This document shows positions 55,265-64,000 of a DNA stretch of 64,000 bases, in pieces; the stretch's first letter is position 1, and each line of letters begins with the position of its first letter. The notes under the pieces are model-generated. The model had not been told where the DNA came from. It worked only from the letters and a program-made list of their open reading frames with translations, and did not search any database. The stretch lies in the NCBI GenBank assembly GCA_944548615.1, contig OX155973.1, forward strand, positions 24,200,477-24,264,476, read 5' to 3'. The translations under genes and the position numbers were made by a program. Origin of the DNA: Micropterix aruncella. Its lineage: Eukaryota; Arthropoda; Insecta; Lepidoptera; Micropterigidae.

Positions 55265-57160
55265 AAAGAGCAACTAGAGTTGTCAACTACAACAGGCGAA
55301 CCCGTCACCTCAGGAAGCTTTAACGATATTGGGTCGTTCTGTCTCCCGTGAGGTGAGCGCAGAAGACTTGGTACGAAAACAGTCCACTGTCTAGTTACGC
55401 CACTCGCCCGTTAGAGGCCAACGCCTTACAGCGAGGCACCGGGAAAGGTCACCAGCGGGCAGCCTCGCCCCCTGGCTACCAGTTTGGAAGGGTATATGCG
55501 TCTGGAATTAACCTTCAGGATACCTCCTGCCTACTGACTGGTTTATACAGGATCGTTGTCGCTTGCGCGGCCCTCTCCATTAAGTAGCGGTGATACGGTG
55601 TCTATCGAATCTATCGCGGACCACTACATCCTTTGCCCGGCTGTTAACCCGGAATTGGGTGGCCGATTGGTCGTTTTAAGAGCAGTTGCCGTAAGGTGAA
55701 CAACTACTCCCGCGCTATAAAAGACAACTAGGGATGTCGACTACAGCGGGCGAGCCCGTCACCTCAGAAAGGTTTAACGATTAGTCGTTCTATCTCCCTG
55801 GAGTGAGCGCAGAAGACTTGGACAAAATAGTCCACCGTCTAGCTCCGCCACAAACCCGTAAGAGGCCAACGCCTTAACCGCGAGATAGCCAGGAGTGTTA
55901 CCCGGCGGGCTTACACTCACGCCCTTACTTCCATTTGTGACCAGATTACTCCAGTCTCTCGATTTGTTACGAGTTCGAGGTCGCTTGCGCGGTCCTCTCC
56001 CTTACGAAGCGGTGAAACGCTGTTTACCGAATCTATCGCGGACCACAGCGTCCTTTGGCCGGCTGTCCAGGATCGGATAGCCGATGGTCGTTTCAAGAGC
56101 AGTCACCGTAAGGTCCGCAACCACCCCCGCTCTATAGGAAACAGTACTGCTTACAGACTCCCCCGACTGTTAGTCAGAGTGCACATTCGATTGGCTTACG
56201 CCGCACGGTGCGCAGACCGTCCAGGAGGCGCCAGAAGGTTGATTCCCAGGGGAAACTAAACAAAAGGCCAGACCCTGAACAGAATGGGTCTTCGTGGCCA
56301 ACTCAGCAAGGGCCCATTAACTCCCAGCTATAAGAGACAGTACTGTTTCCAGACTACCCCGGCTGTCGGTCAGAATGCACAATCGATTGGCTGTCGCCAC
56401 ACGGTAAGCAAACCGTCCAGCAGCGCCCGAAGGTAGACTCCTAGGGGAAACAGGCCCGCAGTACTACCCTGGCTCGCACCTCTGCGTGGAGGCCGCCGGA
56501 TGGGTGTTGACCCGTGAGTTTGACCGACCCTGAACGAATGGGTCTTAGTGACCAAACAGCAACAGGGCTCATTAGCTCCCGAAGGAAAAGCCAAGGAAGA
56601 GCAGAAGGATTCATACAGACGCCGTGCCATGAATGGGTAATGCCTCTGTCCAAATCTAGTTTTCACTCTTTGCTGGAATTATACGCTAAACCACTAATAT
56701 GCCACTCGAAATAAAAGTAAACATGTCTAAAAACGGGTGATTATTTGGTAACATTCTGGCTATCTCGCGGATAAGGCGTTGGCCTCTTACGGGCATGTGG
56801 CGGAGCTTGACGTTGTACTATTTTTGGTGACGGGCTCGCCCGCTGTAGTCGACAACCCTAGTTGTCTTTTTTAGCGCGGGAGTAGTTGTTCACCTTACGG
56901 CAACTGCTCTTAAAACGACCAATCGGCCACCCAATTCCGGGTTAACAGCCGGGCAAAGGATGTCGTGGTCCGCGATAGATTCGATAGACACCTTATCACC
57001 GCTACTTAATGGAGAGGGCCGCGCAAGCGACCACGATCCTGTATAAACCAGTCAGGAGGCAGGAGGTATCCTGAAGGTTATTTCCAGACGCATATATCCT
57101 TCCAAACTGGTAGCCAGGGGGCGAGGCTGCCCGCTGGTGACCTTTCCCGAAGTAACTAAG
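55265..57160. mobile_element. Foldback family F, copy 5: 1.9-kb nested palindrome (intron 1 of gene 2)
   Basis: An outer left arm (55436-55733; CACCGGGAAAGGTCACCAGC, TTTGGAAGG, GAACAACTACTCCCGCGCTA) pairs with an outer right arm (56871-57150) in reverse. Inside, an inner left arm from 55734 (AACTAGGGATGTCGACTAC) pairs with 56755-56870 (GTAGTCGACAACCCTAGTT). The middle holds two tandem variants of the CAGA(G/A)TGCACA(T/A)TCGATTGG segment. No transposase is encoded. Confidence 0.85.
56590..56690 (-). pseudogene. Possible LINE C-terminal scrap
   Basis: The minus strand reads KTRFGQRHYPFMARRLYESF, which resembles the 'TRFGQR.Y.Y.AP.LYN' end of CR1-like ORF2. Very short, inside the foldback element. 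Confidence 0.35.
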
Positions 57161-57559
57161 TAAGAACTTGTTTTAGGGCAAGCATTTTAAACATAATGCC
57201 AAATGTTTTACATGTTTGTTTAAAAGCAGACAACTAATATACAAAAAGATTTTTAAAAAAAGACTACAATCAGAATATCACACATAAATAAAAGTTGTCA
57301 AATTTCTAATAATTTAAAATAGTCACAGAAAAAAAAACTATTACAAAATAAACAATATACCTACCTAATATCATTATATCTTTAAAAATATAATATTAAA
57401 AAATAAAAATAATAATATCAGCTATATTTTTTAAAAAAATCGTTTATCATTATATTATAAATTTATTTCGAGATAGGCTAACGTATAGACGTATAGCCTA
57501 TCTACTTATTTTTTATAGACGTACTTTTTACAGTGGAACTGCCGCCCAGAGACGTCTGG
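57161..57559 (+). other. Intron 1 of gene 2, no gene seen
   Basis: A/T-rich spacer. GACGTATAGCCTATC near 57490 makes a small palindrome. Confidence 0.5.
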
Positions 57560-58535
57560 CTAAAAAGCCAACTGCTATGGGAGGCCCTTTAGCCTCAAAT
57601 GATATATTGATGGGCCCAAATCGGGACTAGACGAAGGCTGCGGTATATATGGAGAGCGACCAAACTTCGAAAGAAGTGTAAATTTGGGAAAATACGCCTC
57701 CATATTCTAAGCTCCATAAGAACTACGCCAACCACCGTATATAGATACGGTATATAGATATAGATCACCATCATCACGCCATCACGCCAACCACCGTATA
57801 TAGATATAGATCCACTCGGATAGCAAAGCAGATCTTATGGCACTAGCCTCGATTACTATTAATTCAAAGCTAGTGCAAAACTGCTTATCACTACTGATTT
57901 CCCTGGGCGAAAAGAACAGGGTAATTCTAAGATGGGTTCCCGGCCATGCAGGAATCGAGGGAAATGAAAAAGCCGACGAACTTGCTAAGACGGGAGCAAA
58001 GGGAACGTTATACGGCCCTGAACCTTGCTGTGGCGTACCAAAAAGCCTTGCAAACCTAATGCTCAAACAAATATGTTTAAAACACTGAACAACACGTCAG
58101 GGTTGAACCAATTAAAAGCGCTAATTAAGGCTTACGACCCCAAGACGACCCGTGAGGCCTTATCGCTAAATAGGAACAATCTACGCATACTGGTGAGGGC
58201 GCTCACTGGGCATTGCCTCAAGCTCCGAGACACAAAAATGTGCAGGTTCTGCCAAGGGGCCGAGGAAACTCTCCTGCACTTCATGTGCGAGTGTGGCCCG
58301 CTGATGCGTAAAAGATACACTCACTTGGGTGGTCATTACCTCCAACCTGAGGAGGTAAAACAATCTGGCGCCAAAAGCCTGTTGCGGTTCTTAAATATCA
58401 CGAGGCTCAGCGCAGAACTATACAGAACACGAGGTGGCGAACACAATAGATCAGCAATGGTCGCAGTATTACAAGGCTCATAAAGATCTTAGAAAAGCCC
58501 CACACAACAAATAAAAAAAAATAAAAAACGTATAG
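57560..58535 (+). pseudogene. LINE family J, copy 2 (RNase H and C-terminus)
   Basis: Begins in RNase H with YIDGPKSGLDEGCGIYG, continues HSDSKADLMALAS, then WVPGHAGIEGNEKADELAKTG, and after a 13-base deletion relative to copy 1 (frameshift near 58085) EALSLNRNNLRILVRALTG, a second deletion, and KMCRFCQGAEETLLHFMCECG. The 3' UTR ends CCCCACACAACAAATAAAAA. A short (TATAGATA) duplication at 57735-57815 interrupts the RNase H. Inactive. Confidence 0.85.
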
Positions 58536-59050
58536 ACGTGTTTAGAGACGTAATACTTCCATACCATGAACGCCGCCATATTAAACATAAGATAAGATTT
58601 ATCAGTGTTTGGAACTATAAATTCTATCTAAGAGTACACTTTGCGTTTCGTACTAAAATTCCAGCTGCCAAAACGTAGTACGGCATTGAGAAACTAATAC
58701 GCTATGTAATCAATGGTTCATTGCTACAAAAGTGACACATTCGCCTTCATATTTAGGTGTAATCATTTTCCTAGGTTGCCTTCATGGATACTTATTGGGG
58801 TTATTTTCTTTAGTAGGTAAACGTGTGAAAAGCAAGCCTTTTGTGATATTTTCAATTTACTTGATTTTTCGTAAACAAACCAGCATGTAAGAACTGAAAT
58901 ACGATAGGTGAACAGTTTATAAAGCAAGTATCCGTATAACCATTCATGTCTTACGTGTTGTGTGCTAGTTTTGGCGTATACAAGAGTTGAAAAATCAGAC
59001 GAGCGAGCAGGCAGGAGAGACAGCTAATACAGCCAATTTTCTTTCAACAG
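58536..59050 (+). other. Intron 1 of gene 2, no gene seen
   Basis: Unique-looking sequence up to the exon 2 acceptor. AGGAGAGACAGCTAATACAGCC just before it is shared with gene 1. Confidence 0.6.
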
Positions 59051-59272
59051 CAACAGTGGTGCATAGGAATGCCGAGCAGAACCCTAAAGCATTCCTAAAT
59101 GAGAACAGCGGTCTTTACCAGGGCGATATTATGCTGACCGACGAGCAGAAGGCAGATATCTTGGAAGACTTCGCGACTGGCGGTTCAGCCAGCACCAGAA
59201 ATGCACTCATCAACCCTTCCACCCGGTGGCCTAGCAATACCCTCATCTACCAAATTCTTGAGTCAGATTTTA
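59051..59272 (+). CDS. Astacin gene 2, exon 2
   Basis: Begins after TTTCTTTCAACAG. Codes residues 41-114: propeptide with NPKAFLNENSGLYQGDIML (aspartate switch retained, Glu64 changed to Gln), DILEDFATGGSAS and the mature start NALINPSTRWPSNTLIYQIL. Its WPSNTLIYQI is closer to the usual astacin N-terminus than gene 1's WPENTLIVDF. Ends in phase 1 at GTAAGT. Confidence 0.92.
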
Positions 59273-59424
59273 GTAAGTATATTTAAATTTTCCTAACCGA
59301 AGAACTCAAAACGCTATTTAAATCGTTACCTAAGAAAAATTAAAAGTTATGACATTTAAAGTAAAATACTTTTTGTTTTACTTTTTGTATTCAAAATTTT
59401 AAATTTTAGAATATAGTAGCTACT

Positions 59425-59890
59425 TCCACTATAATCATAATCATAATCATAAGTTTTTTATTCAAAATAGTTCGAAATCGTAACTTTTTGACGTCAATAA
59501 TGCATACAAACATACATAAATGATAAAAAATTAAGATATTGTGACATTATAACAAATTATTGTGATATATAACGTGATATTAATAATCGAGATAACCATT
59601 TTATTTCCAAGGGTCTTTGTCGTCTAGATAATCATTTATTTTATAGTAGCCCTTTGAGTACAGCTTCTTCTTAATAAATGACTTAAATTGTATCACAGAT
59701 AAATTTTGCATTTTTACTGGGACTTTATTGTAGAAGCGTATACATTGCCCTTTGAATGATTTTGTGGTTTTGGAGAGTCGACTTTTATGGTCAGCAAGTT
59801 TATTTTTATTTCTAGTATTGACACCATGCCTATCAGAGTTTTGTAAAAACAGTTCTTTATTTGTATGCACATACATTAAGTTTTCATAGA
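59425..59890 (-). pseudogene. LINE ORF2 C-terminal fragment, family P (CR1-like)
   Basis: The minus-strand frame ends NTRNKNKLADHKSRLSK, FKGQCIRFYNKVPVKMQ, FIKKKLYSKGYY and DKDPWK stop, then a short 3' UTR and an (ATAATC)n-type tail at about 59440. Related to families L and Q. Confidence 0.82.
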
Positions 59891-60144
59891 TGTAATTTCA
59901 CTCTGGTAATTAGCTGCTATTCCAGACAAAGTCAATGCTGGGGCAACTTCACTTTGCGACCGAATCCTCGCCAAAACTAATGAAATCGAGAACCAGTCCC
60001 TCTGGGAGCATCCAGAAAGTAAATTTCACCATTTCCTTTGTTCCCAGCATCTATCAAAATTTCGTACGCAGACGCGAATCATTTAAATTAGTACGAACAG
60101 CTTAGGCTATTATTTTTATTTTTTAATATTTTATTATTTATTAT
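59891..60144 (+). other. Spacer with possible short coding-like scrap
   Basis: A frame from about 59925 is free of stops for 50 codons but matches nothing I recognise. A/T-rich sequence follows. Confidence 0.4.
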
Positions 60145-61050
60145 TTTTATTTTTTATTAATGATATAGGCAATTGCTTGCCAGCCTACACCAAAACCTTA
60201 CTCTATGCGGATGATACAAGTTTCCTGTTTCACGATAACAATCTTAACGACCTAATGACCAATGCCAATCATGCGTTAAACCTAGCAAGTTTATGGTTCA
60301 CAGAGAATAATCTCTTGCTTAATGCAAAAAAAAACCGTAACTATGCACTTCTCCTCAAAATATAAATCGTCTGCTATACCAATTAATATAACTCCAGACA
60401 ACAGTACTCTAGAATTAAGCAAATCGACAAAGTTCCTGGGTATCATGATCGATCATCATCTTAGCTGGAACATCCATATTAATGAACTGTGTAGTGCGCT
60501 TTCTTCGGCAATATATGCGATAAAAAAGATTAAATTCTTAGCTGGTGAAATCGCTGCAATAACTGCGTATCATGCCTGTATCCATTCTAAAATGACTTAT
60601 GGTATACTGATATGAGGGAATGCCACAGACAGTTCTAGGGTTTTCATTTTACAGAAAAGTGCACTAAGAGCAATTGCAGGAGTATCCCGTGACACGCACT
60701 GCGAACCATATTTTCTTAAGTACAAAATACTGACTTTTACGTCTCAATATATTTTACAATGTCTACTATATGCTAAATCAAATATTAACGAACAAGAGGT
60801 AAACGGGAATATGCACTCCCACAATACACGCAGACGTGATGACGTTATCCTGCCTAAAGTACGCCTTACGCAGACACAAAAGTCCTTTGGATATTTGAGC
60901 TATAAGCTCTTTAACCAGCTACCACTCTCCACAAGAAAGATGGAAACAAAGGTTTTTAAAAGATTTATTAAACAAAAGCTACAATCCACACATGCTTTCT
61001 ATAAGCTGGGTGATTTTTTTGAGCATGCCAATTCTTTCAAATGGGAATAA
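60145..61050 (+). pseudogene. LINE reverse transcriptase and C-terminus, family Q (CR1-like)
   Basis: Begins FINDIGNCLP...LLYADDTSFLF, i.e. the RT active-site strand YADD, then STKFLGIMIDHHLSW (thumb), ALRAIAGVSRDTHCEPYF, MHSHNTRRRDDVILPKVRL and SYKLFNQLPLS to a stop. An extra A in a run near 60330 shifts the frame, and a TGA interrupts at 60613. About 300 residues of ORF2 remain. 5' truncated and inactive. Confidence 0.87.
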
Positions 61051-61784
61051 CATTAATATGTAACTTTCAGGTACCTCATTTTAGTTCTTATTGTGTAATA
61101 ATAATATTATGAATTTAATATTTAATATGTAGATTACAATGTGTAATGTAACATAGCTGATCATATACATACGTTGTTTTTTCCAATTTTGTATTGATAC
61201 TTCCTATTGTGTGATTATTTTTTGTATAAAGTGCTTGATGACTATTAATATTCTTATAATAATCTATTTTATATGTATACTCATGTACATTCGGATTCAG
61301 CTCTATTTTTATTTTTTTATTTGTCTGCCGTGTAAAGCCGACTTTAGTCACGCTATTGTCGAATTAATATTTATGCTTTAATCGTTTATATCTACATATA
61401 AACTGACGAATTCTAATATGCGATAATTAGCTTTAATTCATAATTCATGCTTTTATTGTATATTCTGAATGAATAAATTGAATACTAAATACTGAATACT
61501 GCTAATGATTCGGGGTCGTAGTGTTGCTCTCTTTGTAACTCGTCGTTAAATGCATCATGCATTGGACGATTGGGTGATATCATGCCCAAATACGACAACA
61601 CTTTATTCGCCATCACTGCAGGCATTTGCAATGTCGGATTTATATCCGACTGCAATGTCGGATGTCACCCAAAGACTTTCCTGCCAAGTAGCCAGGACTG
61701 TAATTCATCTGAATATTAATATCATTAATCCTACCACAACCCCACCCCCAACCTAACGCCACCCCCGAAAATCGAAATCGAAAT
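61051..61784 (+). other. LINE 3' UTR and spacer
   Basis: The first ~450 bases, ending TGAATAAATTGAATACTAAATACTGAATACTG, are the LINE's untranslated end and tail. At 61625-61670 ATGTCGGAT...CCGACTGCAATGTCGGAT is a small duplication, followed by the reverse of the CTACTTGCCAGGAGAGTC motif. Confidence 0.6.
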
Positions 61785-62275
61785 CGACTTTCACTGCGAC
61801 TTCGGCTTCGACTTTTCGAATTTTCCGACTTTTTAGACTTTTTCGACTTTACCGACTTTTCCGACTTTACCGACTTTTTCGACTTTTCCGACTTTTTCGT
61901 TTTGTTCGTCTTTTGCGACTTTTTCGGCTTTTTCAACTTTTTCAATTTCTCCGACTTTTCAGACTTTTTTAACTTTTTTTTATTTTTCGTCATTTTTGAC
62001 TTATTTGGCATATCCGACTCTTAAGACTTTTCTCACTTTTCGCATTTTTCGAGTTTTTCTTCTTTTTTTTCGGCTATTTTTACTTTTTTGACTTTTCCGT
62101 CTTCTCCGACTTTTTTGCCTTTTTCGACTTTTCGACTTTATCGACTTATTTGACTTTTCCGTCTTTTCCGACCTTTTTTGGCTTTTTCGACTTTTGTGCC
62201 TTTTTCGACTTTTCTAACTTTTTCGACTTTTTCGACTTTTTCTACTTTTTTAACTTTACAACTTTTTAAAATTTT
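61785..62275 (-). repeat. Minisatellite of GACTTTTTC-type 9-12-bp units
   Basis: About 40 variants of CGACTTTTTC/CGACTTTTCC in tandem, giving a strand-asymmetric pyrimidine-rich tract. The minus-strand frame (Lys-Ser-Glu-Lys repeats) is a consequence of the repeat, not evidence of a gene. Confidence 0.9.
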
Positions 62276-62528
62276 ACACAATCGCACGAAATTAATAACA
62301 GTTATGGACAGCTGTCAAACAATAGGATCGCCGCGAAAACCATCTATTGAAAGTGGCCTATTTCCCAAAATGACCAACTTCGATTTCTTCCTTTTTTCAG
62401 TTGTTTCTTTGAGTTTTTCCTAAATATTTGTAAACCACCCCTGAATCCCGGCAAACAAAACAAAAAAAAAATATTTCAAATCGGTTGGGTCATTTCCGAG
62501 ATCTTGCGAGACTAACGCACGGCGATTC

Positions 62529-63292
<764 letters not shown>

Positions 63293-64000
63293 TTAATTTT
63301 GCCTATTCAGACCGGGACCCTTGCAAGCGCCTAAAATATTTATAAAAGCCAACTCCCAAGATTTAACGTCTCTTTCTTTAGCGTTATCGCCAAGGCACTT
63401 AATAATTTTTACTTTAAAACAATTATCAAAAGTTAAATTGTGTGCCTTAGCATGCAATGCTATTGGAAGTTGACTTTCATTGCCTACGCTGGCCCTGTGA
63501 TTATTTAACCTAATGCTAAGAGGTGTAGTTGTTTCCCCAATATAAAATGCATTGCAGGTCTGGCAAAGTAATTGATATACAATATTTTTTGAAATGCAAC
63601 TACTATTAAAAGGAACTCTGTAACTGTTGGGAGTGTTAGGACTAGTAAAATAAATGCTTAGATCTAATAAAGGACATGTTTTACAACGTGATCGACCACA
63701 AGGCTGTAGGCCCAAATTTTTGTTATTACTAAGATAATTTCGATTATTTTTATTAAGTATTGATTTTAAATTAGGAGGTTTTCGAAATGATAAAATTGGT
63801 GGTATATCTAATAAACCTTTGGTTGATGGGTCGTTAGCTATAATAGGGAATAAATCTGCTAAAATAGGTCGCAGTTTCTCAGTGCCAGGAAAATAAGTAG
63901 TACTTAAAAAGATTTTATTTTGATTTAAATTTGACACCAATTTAGGTTTAGGTGAAAATTTTGTTTCGGAATTTATTATATTTTTATCTAACAAAGAGGC
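63293..64000 (-). CDS. Penelope-like element, GIY-YIG endonuclease end (partial)
   Basis: The frame is open for 234 codons and runs toward the right edge, so its start is outside the window. It contains PPILSFRKPPNLKSIL, then the cysteine cluster CGRSRCKTCPLL, then NIVYQLLCQTC...FYIGET (the two GIY-YIG strands), SIRLNNHRA (catalytic Arg), HAKAHNLTF and KSWELAFINIL (the metal-binding Glu). This order of linker cysteines and GIY-YIG nuclease is that of the C-terminus of Penelope-like retroelements, where the nuclease follows the reverse transcriptase. All key nuclease residues appear present. The RT should be to the right. Confidence 0.85.
   Translation of the reverse strand, partial: ASLLDKNIINSETKFSPKPKLVSNLNQNKIFLSTTYFPGTEKLRPILADLFPIIANDPSTKGLLDIPPILSFRKPPNLKSILNKNNRNYLSNNKNLGLQPCGRSRCKTCPLLDLSIYFTSPNTPNSYRVPFNSSCISKNIVYQLLCQTCNAFYIGETTTPLSIRLNNHRASVGNESQLPIALHAKAHNLTFDNCFKVKIIKCLGDNAKERDVKSWELAFINILGACKGPGLNRQN

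Noticed and set aside
61640..62011. Lys/Ser/Glu-rich 123-codon protein
   Set aside because: Most of it is the translated GACTTTTTC minisatellite.

Overview
This window looks like a stretch of insect nuclear DNA, most probably from a moth or butterfly. The evidence is AT-rich sequence, GT-AG introns, a signal-peptide-bearing astacin metalloprotease gene broken into short exons by multi-kilobase introns, a very high density of insect-type transposable elements, and short CCTAA/TTAGG telomere-type runs. The order Lepidoptera is an inference from the look of several dispersed repeats and of the astacin family; no database was consulted.

Only two host genes are supported, both on the + strand. 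Astacin gene 1 has six exons between 19719 and 44549. Their coding lengths add up to exactly 302 codons (301 residues plus stop) with consistent splice phases. The product has a signal peptide, a propeptide with an aspartate switch, the zinc site HExxHxxGxxH, a Met-turn and two disulfide pairs. Astacin gene 2 starts at 55019. Its first two exons (121 and 222 nt) match those of gene 1 in length and phase, and it runs off the right edge. The two genes share several hundred bases of upstream sequence including an identical TATA box, so they are a tandem duplication.

Nearly everything else is mobile DNA, much of it nested. From left to right: (1) 1-10.4 kb, an ISXO2/Merlin-type DNA transposase split in frame by a complete 8.3-kb Ty3/gypsy LTR retrotransposon, with a 4-bp target duplication and a -1 frameshift heptamer between gag and pol. 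(2) 10.4-19.3 kb, foldback and MITE families, a PD-(D/E)XK-endonuclease LINE fragment, and an R1-like LINE inside a foldback element with a 9-bp target duplication. (3) 19.3-44.5 kb, astacin gene 1, whose introns hold a Mutator-like element carrying a FLYWCH-MULE gene fragment (10-bp target duplication, long minisatellite-like inverted termini) inserted in a LINE, a broken intron-containing Crypton-like tyrosine recombinase, several LINE ends, long (TA)n tracts and a 25-unit ~135-bp tandem array. (4) 44.5-54.7 kb, more LINE pieces and MITEs. (5) 54.7-64 kb, astacin gene 2, with a 1.9-kb nested palindrome in intron 1 and, in its presumed intron 2, LINEs, a pyrimidine-rich minisatellite and a Penelope-like GIY-YIG reading frame at the edge.

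The host genes should act as secreted zinc endopeptidases. The transposon genes are mostly dead; the Ty3 element has intact gag and pol and near-identical LTRs and looks youngest. All similarity statements are by eye.
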